Positions 1 through 8,782 of a stretch of 64,000 nt of DNA are shown in pieces. How positions within the stretch are numbered: position 1 is the first letter of the stretch; the number at the start of each line of letters is the position of its first letter. The stretch is from the NCBI GenBank assembly GCA_020634115.1, contig JACKCH010000012.1, positions 372,001 to 436,000 on the forward strand. Reading direction: 5' to 3'. Made by a program: the position numbers and the translations under genes. This DNA comes from Anaerolineaceae bacterium (GTDB lineage Bacteria; Chloroflexota; Anaerolineae; Aggregatilineales; Phototrophicaceae). Under the pieces are notes generated by a model that saw nothing but the letters and a program-made list of their open reading frames with translations, did not search any database and had not been told where the DNA came from.

Positions 1-1635
1 GGCGGGGGTGCCTACAACGCCGCAGGGCAGCTTATCGGGATTCCCACGACAGCACCTATCACTTCGCTTGGCACGGATACGAGTTGCCAACCATTGCAGG
101 ATACCAACGGGGATGGATTAGTTAATAACAACGATATTTGCATCCCGGTGGGCGGGTTTATCAACGCGCTGCGGCCTGCCAGTTTTGCCCGCCCCCTGCT
201 GCGCGGTGCGGCTCTGGGATTAACAGTCACGACGCCTGACCCGCCCGGTTCACAGTTCAGCGGCACAGGAACTCCAACGTTTAAGAATCTGTTTTTTGCG
301 CCGTCGGTCAACGAAGCGGGTATGCCAACGGCGGTCATTGGCAATCTCCCTGCCGGGAGTACCGGGCTGTATTTGTTTTTTGACTATGCGAACATGACGC
401 CGGAAACAGTATACGAACTACGGGTCACTACCAACGGCATCCCCAACCCGACCTTCAGCCTCGCGCCCGTGCGCTGGAGCGGCGGGGAAAACGGCCTGTG
501 GTATATCGGCAGCGCCAATCAACCCTGGGCGAATGGCGTCTATGAATTCACGCTGTTTGTGAACGGTGTCACCTCTGGTACAGCCCGCCTGAATATTGGC
601 GGCGCAGCGGAACTTTCGCCAACATTCCGCGATATTGTGTTCGGCATTCTGGATTTACGAGGCAATCCACTGGGAAATGGCTTCGTTTTACCAACTGGCA
701 ATGTCGCGGGGGCACGTTTCATCTACCAGAATATGGAAAATGGCGTCGAATGGGTCAGTTTGTGGTATTACAACGGGGTTGAATTCTCACGGCAGACCAA
801 CACCTGGGACGCCGGAGCCAACGGCGACATGACCACCAGCATCCAGGCCTCTAACGGCCTGTTACCAGGAACGTACCGGCTTGAACTCTACATCTCCGGG
901 CGGTTAGCGGCGAAGTCTGACCTGGTGATTGCCGGGTCGCAGCAGGGCGCGTATGCCGATATTTTTACCAATCTTCACTTTACGACGGCGAACAGTGCGT
1001 CCGAAGCGCTTTCCGCCTCGCCAATCAGCAATTTTCCCAGTGCGGTACGCGATTTGTACGCGCTGGCCGACTGGCAGCAAATTGGCTCCGGCACGATATG
1101 GACGATGCGCTGGTCAGTGGATGGCAATATTTTCTACGAGCAGATAGTTCCCTGGAGTCAGGCGGAAAGTGGGGCGGGTTATCTGGTACAGTTAAGTGAC
1201 CCGACCAGCATCCCGGACGGTACTTACCGCGTTGAGTTCCTCATCAACAACTTACCCCTGGCCGCTGCCGAGGCGCAGGTAGGGATCGGTCAGCTTCCGA
1301 TTGATCGCTTTGCCCAGGCTGGCGGCGTTCAACTCCGGGGTAAAATACTGGATACGGATACCCGGCAGGGCATCCCCGGCGTAACCTTTATCCTGATTAG
1401 CGAAGACTTCTCTGTGAGCGAGTTTGTCGACTCCTGGGATCAAAACATGATTTATGCCCTCGCTGTCACGGATGAAAACGGTGAATTCGAGTTAGACCGG
1501 CCACTTCAATTCGATGCCCCTTATAGTGTGGTCATCGCAGCGGACGGCTATTTGCCGATTACTGCTGATGGGGTGGAAATCACCGCCGAAACGAAGCTAC
1601 CTTTAGATTTAACCATTTATCTGACTCGTGATTAG
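1..1635 (+). CDS. C-terminal part of a secreted trypsin-like protease-type multidomain protein (5' end outside window)
   Basis: The reading frame is open from the left edge, so the gene starts upstream. The first residues read GGGAYNAAGQLIGIPT, which resembles the stretch just after the catalytic Ser of trypsin-like (S1C) proteases (GNSGG..x..G.LIGI); the Ser itself would lie outside the window. A Ca-binding loop of EF-hand/dockerin type, DTNGDGLVNNND, follows at 97-132. The middle holds beta-rich repeated segments, two starting FRDIVF and FTNLHF. The last 90 residues, from QLRGKILDTDT, look like a carboxypeptidase regulatory-like beta sandwich. No membrane anchor is visible in the visible part. 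The protease assignment is inference from one motif; the export and beta-sandwich reading is firmer. Confidence 0.6.
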   Translation, partial: GGGAYNAAGQLIGIPTTAPITSLGTDTSCQPLQDTNGDGLVNNNDICIPVGGFINALRPASFARPLLRGAALGLTVTTPDPPGSQFSGTGTPTFKNLFFAPSVNEAGMPTAVIGNLPAGSTGLYLFFDYANMTPETVYELRVTTNGIPNPTFSLAPVRWSGGENGLWYIGSANQPWANGVYEFTLFVNGVTSGTARLNIGGAAELSPTFRDIVFGILDLRGNPLGNGFVLPTGNVAGARFIYQNMENGVEWVSLWYYNGVEFSRQTNTWDAGANGDMTTSIQASNGLLPGTYRLELYISGRLAAKSDLVIAGSQQGAYADIFTNLHFTTANSASEALSASPISNFPSAVRDLYALADWQQIGSGTIWTMRWSVDGNIFYEQIVPWSQAESGAGYLVQLSDPTSIPDGTYRVEFLINNLPLAAAEAQVGIGQLPIDRFAQAGGVQLRGKILDTDTRQGIPGVTFILISEDFSVSEFVDSWDQNMIYALAVTDENGEFELDRPLQFDAPYSVVIAADGYLPITADGVEITAETKLPLDLTIYLTRD

Positions 1636-1639
1636 CCGC

Positions 1640-2425
1640 ATGGCCGAAAAACAACGTCTCGACATTCTGGTATACGAACAGGGTTTAGCCCCCAGCCGAG
1701 AAAAAGCCCGTGCGATGATTATGGCCGGGGAGATTCTGGTTGACCAGAAACGGGTAGACAAACCCGGCACTCGAGTTGCTGTGGCGGCAATCATCACCGC
1801 CAAAAGCAAGCCGCGCTACGTCAGCCGGGGCGGGGATAAACTGGCGGGCGCGTTAGATGCCTTTGCCATTCCCATAACCGGGCGGGTTTGCGCGGATGTC
1901 GGCGCGAGTACCGGTGGCTTCACGGACTGTCTGTTACAGCATGGGGCAGCAAGGGTATACGCGCTGGACGTAGGCTACGGCCAAATTCATTACAAACTGC
2001 GCCAAGACGAGCGTGTCATTGTGATGGAGCGTGTGAATGCCCGCTATGTCAACACTCTGCCGGAACCCATCAGCCTCGCCGTGATTGATGCCTCTTTTAT
2101 TTCGCTCAAACTGCTGCTCCCGGCGGTGAAAAAGTGGCTCACACCCCAGGCCGATGTCATTCCGCTCATCAAACCGCAATTTGAAGCTGGAAAAAGCGAC
2201 GTGGGCAAAGGCGGCGTGGTCAAAGACCCGGACATTCATGCCCGCGTGATTGCAGAAATCCTCACCTTCGCCACAGAAGCAGGTTTTGCGATTAAAGGCC
2301 TGACCACTTCACCCCTCAAAGGCCCGGCGGGAAACACCGAATTTCTGGTGTGGTTGGCGCAGGGTGAAGACCAGCCCGCTCCCCTTGACCTGGACACCCT
2401 CATCCGAACCACCCTACACGGATAA
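1640..2425 (+). CDS. tlyA: TlyA family rRNA (cytidine-2'-O)-methyltransferase
   Basis: The product (261 aa) has an N-terminal S4 RNA-binding domain (about residues 4-60, EKQRLDILVYEQGLAPSREK) and an FtsJ/RrmJ-type SAM methyltransferase domain. The SAM loop is DVGASTGGFTDCLL, and the family lysines and acids appear in RGGDKL, IDASFISLK and IKPQFE. TlyA proteins methylate ribosomal RNA at ribose 2'-OH of cytidines. I chose ATG 1640; a GTG at 1628 in the same frame would overlap the upstream stop but no clear ribosome binding site supports either. lepA follows 46 bases downstream, so the two translation-related genes may be co-transcribed. Confidence 0.92.
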   Translation: MAEKQRLDILVYEQGLAPSREKARAMIMAGEILVDQKRVDKPGTRVAVAAIITAKSKPRYVSRGGDKLAGALDAFAIPITGRVCADVGASTGGFTDCLLQHGAARVYALDVGYGQIHYKLRQDERVIVMERVNARYVNTLPEPISLAVIDASFISLKLLLPAVKKWLTPQADVIPLIKPQFEAGKSDVGKGGVVKDPDIHARVIAEILTFATEAGFAIKGLTTSPLKGPAGNTEFLVWLAQGEDQPAPLDLDTLIRTTLHG

Positions 2426-2471
2426 TCACCCCACACGGTATAATACCGGTCATGATGAATAGGTAGGGACC

Positions 2472-4274
2472 ATGAGCCAGGAAAACATACGCAATTTTTC
2501 AATCATCGCCCATATAGATCATGGCAAAAGCACGCTGGCAGACCGCATGTTACAACTGACCCAGACTGTCAGTGATCGTGACATGCACGCCCAACTGCTC
2601 GACAGTATGGATTTAGAACGCGAGCGCGGCGTCACCATCAAAGCCTCCGCCGTGCGCATGAAATACCTGGCAAAAGACGGCAAAGCCTATATCTTCAACC
2701 TGATTGACACCCCAGGGCATGTGGACTTCAGCTACGAAGTCAGCCGGGCATTACAGGCCTGTGAAGGGGCAATACTGGTCGTGGATGCCAGCCAGGGAGT
2801 CGAAGCCCAGACGCTCGCCAATCTGTACCTGGCTTTGGAGCAAGACCTGGAACTACTCCCAGTCATCAATAAGATTGACCTCCCCGCAGCCCGCCCTAAG
2901 GACATTGCAAAAGAACTGGAAGACCTGCTTGGTGTTTCGGCGGACACGATGATTCCTATCTCCGCCAAACAAGGAACCGGCATTCAGGATGTATTAGAAG
3001 CCATCATCACCCAGGTTCCACCGCCCAAAGGCGACTCGAATGCGCCGCTGAAGGCTTTGGTTTTCGACTCACACTATGACTCCTACAAAGGCGTCATCGC
3101 CTATGTGCGGGTCTTTGAAGGCCGTTTGGATAAGCGGGATGTTTTGCGTCTGATCGCTACGGATGCAAAATTTGAACCCGTTGAAATCGGGGTATTTAAC
3201 CCGGATATGCGGGCGATAGACCGTCTTGAGGTGGGCGAAGTCGGCTATGTTGCCACCGGCTTCAAGACGGTTCGGGAGTGCCGCGTCGGGGATACAATCA
3301 CGCTGGCGAGCGGTGGTGCGGATACCCCGCTGCCAGGTTACAAGCAGGTCAAGCCGATGGTGTTCGCCGGGTTTTACCCGACCAACAACGACGATTACCC
3401 TGATTTACGAGATGCGCTCGAAAAACTGCAATTGAACGATGCGTCCCTCATTTACGAGCCGGAAACCTCACAGGCACTCAATTTTGGGTTTCGCGTCGGC
3501 TTTCTGGGGCTGTTCCACATGGAGATTATCCAGGAACGTCTCGAACGTGAGTACGACCTGGACATTCTTGCCACTGCGCCCAGCGTAGAGTATCAGGTGG
3601 TCAAAACAAACGGGGAACTCATCACAATTGATAGCCCGGCGCAACTCCCGGATGAAGCGGTCATCAGCGAAGTGCGGGAACCCTGGATGAAAATTCAGAT
3701 TTATACCCCCCAGGAGTTTATCGGGCCAATTATGGATCTGACAATCAAGAAACACGGGGAATACGAGACAACCGAGTACCTCGATACCCAGCGCGTCATC
3801 CTGCATTACCGCATCCCGCTTTCGGAAGTCATCGTAGATTTCTTTGACCGTCTCAAGAGCGCCTCAAAGGGGTATGCCAGTCTGGATTATCAGTTTGACG
3901 GCTATCGTTCGGGCGACTTGGTAAAGCTGGATATCCTGGTTAATAACGAGCCGGTAGATGCGCTGGCGATTATCGTCCACCGGGATGATGCCTACCACAA
4001 AGGGCAAAGGCTCATCAGCAAGTTGAAAGATTTAATCCCCCGCCAGCAGTTTGTCGTGCCGATTCAGGCCGCAGCGGGCAAACGCATCATCTCCCGTGCT
4101 AACGTGAAAGCGCTGCGCAAAGACGTGCTGGCAAAGTGTTACGGTGGCGACATTACCCGTAAGAAGAAACTGTTGGAAAAGCAGAAAAAAGGCAAGAAGC
4201 GCATGAAGATGATCGGCTCGGTGGAAGTTCCACAGGAAGCATTCATGGCGCTGCTCTCCCTGGACGACGAATAG
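2472..4274 (+). CDS. lepA: Elongation factor 4 (LepA GTPase)
   Basis: The 600-residue protein matches the full length of LepA. G1 is AHIDHGKST at about residues 12-20, the switch II motif is DTPGHVDF, and G4 is NKID. Domains II and III of the EF-G type follow, and the C-terminal LepA-specific domain includes the lysine-rich stretch KCYGGDITRKKKLLEKQKKGKK typical of the family. LepA acts on ribosomes during elongation and initiation stress. ATG 2472 is preceded by a short purine run (GTAGGGACC). The 3' end is followed by an inverted repeat and then the convergent gene at 4361. Confidence 0.97.
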   Translation: MSQENIRNFSIIAHIDHGKSTLADRMLQLTQTVSDRDMHAQLLDSMDLERERGVTIKASAVRMKYLAKDGKAYIFNLIDTPGHVDFSYEVSRALQACEGAILVVDASQGVEAQTLANLYLALEQDLELLPVINKIDLPAARPKDIAKELEDLLGVSADTMIPISAKQGTGIQDVLEAIITQVPPPKGDSNAPLKALVFDSHYDSYKGVIAYVRVFEGRLDKRDVLRLIATDAKFEPVEIGVFNPDMRAIDRLEVGEVGYVATGFKTVRECRVGDTITLASGGADTPLPGYKQVKPMVFAGFYPTNNDDYPDLRDALEKLQLNDASLIYEPETSQALNFGFRVGFLGLFHMEIIQERLEREYDLDILATAPSVEYQVVKTNGELITIDSPAQLPDEAVISEVREPWMKIQIYTPQEFIGPIMDLTIKKHGEYETTEYLDTQRVILHYRIPLSEVIVDFFDRLKSASKGYASLDYQFDGYRSGDLVKLDILVNNEPVDALAIIVHRDDAYHKGQRLISKLKDLIPRQQFVVPIQAAAGKRIISRANVKALRKDVLAKCYGGDITRKKKLLEKQKKGKKRMKMIGSVEVPQEAFMALLSLDDE

Positions 4275-4316
4275 CTCTCCAAACCAGAAAGTCATTTGCC
4301 ATAGTGAGATTCATAG

Positions 4317-4359
4317 AGGCGCGTGACGTGCGCCCCGGTTGAAAACATACGAAAACCGG
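4317..4359. repeat. Intergenic repeat element, copy A (hairpin plus TTGAAAACATACGA)
   Basis: Between the convergent lepA and PRTase-like genes there is a hairpin-forming GC-rich stretch (GGCGC...GCGCC, about 4318-4335), then the 14-mer TTGAAAACATACGA at 4339-4352, which is itself flanked by CCGGTT and AACCGG. The same 14-mer follows another palindrome at 28963-28999, again just after the stop codon of a plus-strand gene. It may be a small dispersed intergenic repeat that also works as a terminator. Confidence 0.5.
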
Positions 4360-4360
4360 C

Positions 4361-4939
4361 TCAGGTTAGCCGCTTTCGCCCTATCCATTCATATACAGAA
4401 GCAACTTGCCCTGCCGGAAGCAGGGTTTTTTCTTTGAGGACGTCCAGAACAGCTGAAAGACTCACCAACGAAATCACTTCAATATCAGATGGAAAGTGGC
4501 CTGTTTCCAGGTCAATCAGTCCGAAGACCGCGTTGGCTTTTAACCCTACCTGCTGGGCGCTGTTGACGAGCCGCAGCAGGGCAGCGTCAGCAGCGAATAT
4601 ATTCGTCAGCACAACCGCCCGGCGGCCTGAATCATACGCTCCTACTAGATCATAAGCCGGGGGTTCACCTTGCCCGCGACTGTAAACCAGGGGAATCCCG
4701 GTCTGTAAGCTCACTCCAACACCCAGCGGAATCGCATCAGGCATGGCAACCAGGCGTTCAGCACCGGTATTCCGTATATGTTCGCCAATCTCTGCTGTGA
4801 TCTGCCCCAGAAATGCCGGATATGCGGGCAGGAGTTCAAGCTGCAGCCGCAGCGGGTCAAAGTGATGATTCACCTGGAACTCACCAAACTGCAACATGCC
4901 CGTTCCGATCAATTTTAGTGTGATGTCCAGAGCGTTCAT
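4361..4939 (-). CDS. Phosphoribosyltransferase-like protein, orotate PRTase fold, PRPP motif degenerate
   Basis: The 192-residue product starts MNALDITLKLIGTGMLQFGEF and contains a segment like orotate phosphoribosyltransferase (RLVAMPDAIPLGVGVSLQTGIPLVYSRG). The expected PRPP-binding signature, two acidic residues followed by a small-residue loop, is replaced by VVLTNIFAADAAL, so activity is doubtful. The start at ATG 4939 overlaps the cinA-like stop in an ATGA, which implies translational coupling; a longer frame extending into the upstream gene is therefore unlikely. It could be a sensor or a divergent PRTase. The fold call is moderately sure; the substrate is unknown. Confidence 0.7.
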   Translation of the reverse strand: MNALDITLKLIGTGMLQFGEFQVNHHFDPLRLQLELLPAYPAFLGQITAEIGEHIRNTGAERLVAMPDAIPLGVGVSLQTGIPLVYSRGQGEPPAYDLVGAYDSGRRAVVLTNIFAADAALLRLVNSAQQVGLKANAVFGLIDLETGHFPSDIEVISLVSLSAVLDVLKEKTLLPAGQVASVYEWIGRKRLT

Positions 4940-6180
4940 TCCGCAAATTTCTCTTTCAACATGCGCCACGCCATAGACATCGCCCAGGTACTCGTCCATT
5001 CAGGCGCAACCTCCGACTGCCCACCGAACCCGTAAACCCGTGATTGCTTCTGCCCGGCGAAATACACCGCGATAGCCGTGCCGGACTCGCTATCGTCGTG
5101 ATCCTCGCCCATTTCCGGGTGACTCACGACAGCCATCCCCAATGCCTCTGGTGACTGTTGCGCAGCACCTTCCGCGGCCTTCTCCGCCAGATCACGCAGG
5201 CTCACCCCCTCCCCTATTCCCAGCTTTGCTTGAAGCTCACCGGGGGATGTATAGACTTCTGAGGAGGCAATCACCTGTCCTGAAGAATCAACTTCACGTA
5301 TCCGTGTGCCAATCACATCGCCAACACCCGCTTGTAGCAGCCCTACTTTCACCTGGTTATCGGTGAGCAACTGCACCAGCACACCCTCAATACGCTCATT
5401 ATCTATGCCAAACACATAAGTCCCAATACGTTCCCGCAAAATAGCCTCAACTTCATCAATCATGCGGTTGGCAATTTCAACACTGGTCGCTTTGGCCGTG
5501 ATTCGGACATCCACCTGTCCAGCATGGGCCGCCAGACCAACTGTCGGGTTACTTTGCTGGAGCAGATCATCACCAATCCGACTGTCCAGTGTACTTTCAC
5601 CAATGCCAGCAGTCCGCAGCACTCTCGCCTTGATAATCGTCTCTTGCAGGTTATAGTGGCGCTTCAGATAGGGAATAACTGCCTCGATCATCAGGTACTT
5701 CATCTCACGCGGCACACCTGGCAGGCTAATAACAGCCTTATTCTCCTGGTATTCCACGATGAAACAGGGCGCAGTCCCCACCGGGTTTTCAATCAGCAGC
5801 GCATCATCAGGGAGGTAAGCCTGGCGCGCATTGTTGGGTGTCATTCGTACCTTGAAGTTCGCGAATCGCTCGGAAATCGCGTCAAAAAGATTCTGATGAA
5901 AAGTTAATCCTCGTCCCGTAGCTGCAGCGACTCCCTGCCGCGTCATATCATCTACCGTTGGCCCCAGCCCGCCACAGGTGATGACGACATCCACCCGCGC
6001 TAATGCCGCCCGAATCACATCAGATATGCGCTGTTCATTATCCCCCACCGAACTCATGTAGTACACATTGACCCCGACATCACGCAGCGTACGCGCAATA
6101 AACACACTGTTTGTGTCCGTGATTTCACCTAACAGAATTTCAGTACCAATACTGATAATTTCAGCATTTATATGCTCCAT
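4936..6180 (-). CDS. cinA: CinA-like protein: intact N-terminal molybdopterin-binding-type domain, altered C-terminal domain
   Basis: The 414-residue protein has the CinA N-terminal COG1058 domain (EIISIGTEILLGEITDTNS, then TCGGLGPTVDDMTRQG and LPGVPREMKYL). In CinA this half is linked to ADP-ribose pyrophosphatase activity and the C-terminal half to NMN deamidase. Here the C-terminal region aligns in length, but the expected AES(C/T)GG catalytic stretch is replaced by GLLQAGVGDVIGTRI, and the later conserved TGIAGP-like stretch reads SHPEMGEDHDD. The deamidase activity is thus probably lost. ATG 6180 has GAGG nine bases upstream; a TTG nine bases earlier is possible. It is coupled by an ATGA overlap to the PRTase-like gene. 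Confidence 0.8.
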   Translation of the reverse strand: MEHINAEIISIGTEILLGEITDTNSVFIARTLRDVGVNVYYMSSVGDNEQRISDVIRAALARVDVVITCGGLGPTVDDMTRQGVAAATGRGLTFHQNLFDAISERFANFKVRMTPNNARQAYLPDDALLIENPVGTAPCFIVEYQENKAVISLPGVPREMKYLMIEAVIPYLKRHYNLQETIIKARVLRTAGIGESTLDSRIGDDLLQQSNPTVGLAAHAGQVDVRITAKATSVEIANRMIDEVEAILRERIGTYVFGIDNERIEGVLVQLLTDNQVKVGLLQAGVGDVIGTRIREVDSSGQVIASSEVYTSPGELQAKLGIGEGVSLRDLAEKAAEGAAQQSPEALGMAVVSHPEMGEDHDDSESGTAIAVYFAGQKQSRVYGFGGQSEVAPEWTSTWAMSMAWRMLKEKFAE

Positions 6181-6267
6181 AGGCCTCAACCTCTTTCAAC
6201 CCTAAGTGTCGAAATTAGACGATAAATAGACGGTAATACGGGCTTCCGCGATTGGGTTTATCTGGCT

Positions 6268-6295
6268 TTCACAAGGCAAACGAACACGGTATAAT
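6268..6295 (+). promoter_or_regulatory. Sigma70-type promoter for the ABC ATPase gene
   Basis: TTCACA (6268-6273), a 16-base spacer and a perfect TATAAT (6290-6295) point toward the gene at 6440, leaving a leader of about 140 bases. A second, closer candidate is TTAACG (6391-6396), 17 bases, TATAAA (6414-6419). Confidence 0.6.
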
Positions 6296-6332
6296 CGTCG
6301 CGATCTTAAATTGGTAAATTCCCATCAATTTG

Positions 6333-6392
6333 TTGCAATTTCACGATCAGCGGCTTATAATCATTTCAATTGCAAAATCTTTGTGCAAAATT
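6333..6392. promoter_or_regulatory. Cluster of TGCAAAATT-like sites, candidate operator
   Basis: The leader between the two candidate promoters carries three related words: GTTGCAATTT (6332-6341), TTGCAAAATC (6370-6379) and TTGTGCAAAATT (6381-6392). The 12-mer TTGTGCAAAATT also occurs on the minus strand in the inverted repeat ahead of the NDH-2 gene (14521-14532). The regulator is unknown; this is inference from recurrence. Confidence 0.35.
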
Positions 6393-6439
6393 AACGAATA
6401 TAAACCTTTAGTATATAAATCAACCCACGGAGGAAACTA

Positions 6440-7573
6440 GTGTCAAGTGTAACCTTCAGTCACGTTTGGAAACGTTTCAATGAAACCGTCGCTGTACAAG
6501 ACCTGGACATTGAAATTGCCGATAAAGAATTCCTCGTATTCGTCGGGCCATCCGGTTGCGGCAAGTCAACCAGCCTGCGAATGCTGGCCGGTCTTGAGGA
6601 AATCAGTGACGGTGAAATCTTAATTGGGGACCGCGTCGTCAACAACGTTGCTCCCAAAGATCGCGATGTCGCTATGGTGTTCCAGAGCTACGCGCTTTAT
6701 CCGCACATGACAGTATATGATAACATGGCTTTCGGTCTGCGTCTGCGTAAAACCCCGAAACAGATCATAGATCAGCGTGTACGGGAAGCCGCTAAAAGCC
6801 TGGGTATCGAGCAGCTCCTTGATCGCCGCCCCCGTCAGCTATCCGGTGGTCAGCGGCAGCGTGTGGCCGTTGGGCGTGCGATTGTCCGCGAGCCAGCAGT
6901 TTTCCTGATGGACGAGCCTCTCTCCAACCTGGATGCTAAACTCCGTGTTGAGGCACGTTCTTTCATTAGCAAACTGCACCAACGCCTGGGAACCACATTT
7001 ATCTACGTGACCCATGACCAGGTTGAAGCTATGACGATGGGGACGCGGATTTGTGTCCTCAGCGCGGGCGAACTCCAGCAGATTGATACCCCTTATAATC
7101 TGTATCACAATCCACGCAATCTGTTCGTAGCCGGGTTTATTGGCAGTCCTGCGATGAACTTCTTTGATGCGACACTGGTAAACAACAACGGCAAACTGGT
7201 AGCTGATACCGGCGTCTTCCAGTTGGAAATCCCGCAGGGTCAGGAAGATATTTACCGCGATCATACATCGCAAAAAGTTGTCCTGGGTATTCGCCCGGAA
7301 GACATTCATGATGCCAACTATCTCCCCTCTGGCATTGTACCGGCCCATCTTGAGGTCAATGTAGATGTAGTCGAGCAGATGGGTAATGAAATGGTGGTCT
7401 ATCTGGAAGAACAGGGAAGCAATTTCATTTCCAGAATGGATCCACGGACTGCGGCACGGGTCGGCCATCGCATGGGTGTCGTCTTCAATATGGACAATAT
7501 GCACCTGTTTGATGTAAACACCAAACTTGCCCTGGCCTACGAGAAAAAACAGGCATCCGCACAGCAGGCATAA
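6440..7573 (+). CDS. ugpC: Sugar/glycerol-phosphate ABC transporter ATP-binding protein (MalK/UgpC/MsmK type)
   Basis: The 377-residue ATPase has Walker A GPSGCGKST (about residues 36-44), the Q-loop in MVFQSYALYPHMTV, signature LSGGQRQRVAVGR, Walker B VFLMDEPLSNLDAKLR and the H-loop THDQ. The last 130 residues form the OB/TOBE domains of the MalK subgroup (GFIGSPAMNFF, LGIRPEDI). No permease or binding-protein gene is nearby, so it probably energises several carbohydrate importers encoded elsewhere, as MsmK does. The start is GTG 6440 with a strong GGAGGAA site; a terminator follows immediately. Confidence 0.9.
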   Translation: MSSVTFSHVWKRFNETVAVQDLDIEIADKEFLVFVGPSGCGKSTSLRMLAGLEEISDGEILIGDRVVNNVAPKDRDVAMVFQSYALYPHMTVYDNMAFGLRLRKTPKQIIDQRVREAAKSLGIEQLLDRRPRQLSGGQRQRVAVGRAIVREPAVFLMDEPLSNLDAKLRVEARSFISKLHQRLGTTFIYVTHDQVEAMTMGTRICVLSAGELQQIDTPYNLYHNPRNLFVAGFIGSPAMNFFDATLVNNNGKLVADTGVFQLEIPQGQEDIYRDHTSQKVVLGIRPEDIHDANYLPSGIVPAHLEVNVDVVEQMGNEMVVYLEEQGSNFISRMDPRTAARVGHRMGVVFNMDNMHLFDVNTKLALAYEKKQASAQQA

Positions 7574-7610
7574 CACATCTACCGAATCACGCCTAAAACA
7601 TAAGTCTTTG

Positions 7611-7646
7611 ATAAACAAACCGCCCGCAAACGAGCGGTTTGTTTAT
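7611..7646. terminator. Intrinsic terminator after the ABC ATPase gene
   Basis: A perfect 13-bp inverted repeat (ATAAACAAACCGC, 7611-7623, pairing with 7634-7646) has a 10-base loop and T-rich flanks; it can work in either direction. Confidence 0.85.
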
Positions 7647-7663
7647 AATGGCTATAAACCCAC

Positions 7664-7693
7664 TTGAACGCATAACCCGGTTAATGTTATAAT
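7664..7693 (+). promoter_or_regulatory. Promoter for the acetyltransferase-glycosyltransferase pair
   Basis: TTGAAC (7664-7669), an 18-base spacer and TATAAT (7688-7693) lie 67 bases ahead of the start codon at 7761. Confidence 0.6.
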
Positions 7694-7760
7694 TTTCAAG
7701 TTTCCATCTTCAATATTCAGCTAACATTCGCGCAACCTACCCAAAGGAGCAGCATCCTTA

Positions 7761-8771
7761 ATGCGGCTTACGATTTATCAAGATGCGAGTCTGTTTTCGG
7801 AACTTCAATCCGAATGGAATAGCCTGCTTTACCGCAGTACCCACAACCGGATATTCAGTACATGGGAGTGGCAGTCTACCTGGTGGGAGGCCTACCACCC
7901 TGGCGACCTCTGGGCCATAGCCATTCACGATGAAAATGACCAACTAATCGGAATTGCCCCCTGGTTTATCGAACACAACCAGGAACAAGGACTCATCGTA
8001 CACAGCATCGGCTGCGTGGATGTTTCTGATTACCTCGACCTTATCATAGACCGTGACCACGTGGAGCAGGTTCTGGCAGCCTTGACCGATCACCTGCAAG
8101 CTCATCGGGATATGTTCGACAGCCTCGATCTGTGTAATATCGCTGAAGACTCTGAAACCATCACGCGACTCCCACGCCTGTTGAAGCAGGCCGGTTTTAC
8201 AGCCACCTACACACAGCAGGAAGTCTGTCCGATTATTAACCTTCCTGGTGATTGGGAAGAATATGTTGCGAACCTAGGCAAGAAATATCGCCACGAACTG
8301 CGCCGCAAACTGCGTCGGGCGGAGGGCGCAACGGAAAAACTGGACTGGTATATCGTTGGGCCAGAACATAATCTGGATGAAGAGCTAGAGCGGTTTCTGG
8401 AATTAATGGCTGCCAGTCATCAAGAAAAAGCCGGATTCCTGGAAGACGAACAAAACGTGATGTTCTTCAAGAAAATATCGCCGATCCTATTTAAGCGCGG
8501 TTGGTTGCAACTCAGCTTCCTGACAGTAGATGGCACAGCAGCGGCAGCGTACCTGAACTTTGATTACGATAACCAGATTCTGGTCTACAATTCCGGGCTG
8601 CTCCCTGGGGCTTTCGGGCATCTGAGTCCGGGGATTGTCCTGCTGGGGCATAATATTCGTTACGCCATTGAGAACCGGCGTGAAATCTTTGACTTTCTAC
8701 GCGGGAACGAAACGTACAAATACCAAATGGGCGGCCAGGATACACGTTTATTCAAGCTAGAAGCGCACTAG
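7761..8771 (+). CDS. GNAT acyltransferase of the CelD/BcsL (FemAB-like) family
   Basis: The 336-residue protein has a two-lobed GNAT layout. The N-terminal part reads WNSLLYRSTHNRIFSTWEWQSTWW, the family's opening pattern, and the C-terminal part carries the LGKKYRHELRRKLRRAE and YNSGLLPGAFGHLSPGIVLLGHNI stretches seen in CelD-like proteins, ending with FDFLRGNETYKYQMG. Such enzymes transfer acyl or aminoacyl groups to polysaccharides or peptidoglycan-related acceptors. The AAAGGAG site lies about 12 bases ahead of ATG 7761. The next gene, a glycosyltransferase, begins 11 bases after the stop, so they form an operon probably concerned with a surface glycan or small glycoconjugate. The acceptor is unknown. 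Confidence 0.82.
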   Translation: MRLTIYQDASLFSELQSEWNSLLYRSTHNRIFSTWEWQSTWWEAYHPGDLWAIAIHDENDQLIGIAPWFIEHNQEQGLIVHSIGCVDVSDYLDLIIDRDHVEQVLAALTDHLQAHRDMFDSLDLCNIAEDSETITRLPRLLKQAGFTATYTQQEVCPIINLPGDWEEYVANLGKKYRHELRRKLRRAEGATEKLDWYIVGPEHNLDEELERFLELMAASHQEKAGFLEDEQNVMFFKKISPILFKRGWLQLSFLTVDGTAAAAYLNFDYDNQILVYNSGLLPGAFGHLSPGIVLLGHNIRYAIENRREIFDFLRGNETYKYQMGGQDTRLFKLEAH

Positions 8772-8782
8772 GGAGACTCACC

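Noticed and set aside
6361..6392. Possible DnaA boxes and replication origin near TTGTGCAAAA words
   Set aside because: They do not match TTATNCACA, and no dnaA, dnaN or gyrase gene is near.
6839..7618. Long minus-strand open frame opposite the ABC ATPase (259 codons)
   Set aside because: It is a shadow of the clearly conserved ugpC frame, with no ribosome binding site and no recognisable protein pattern.
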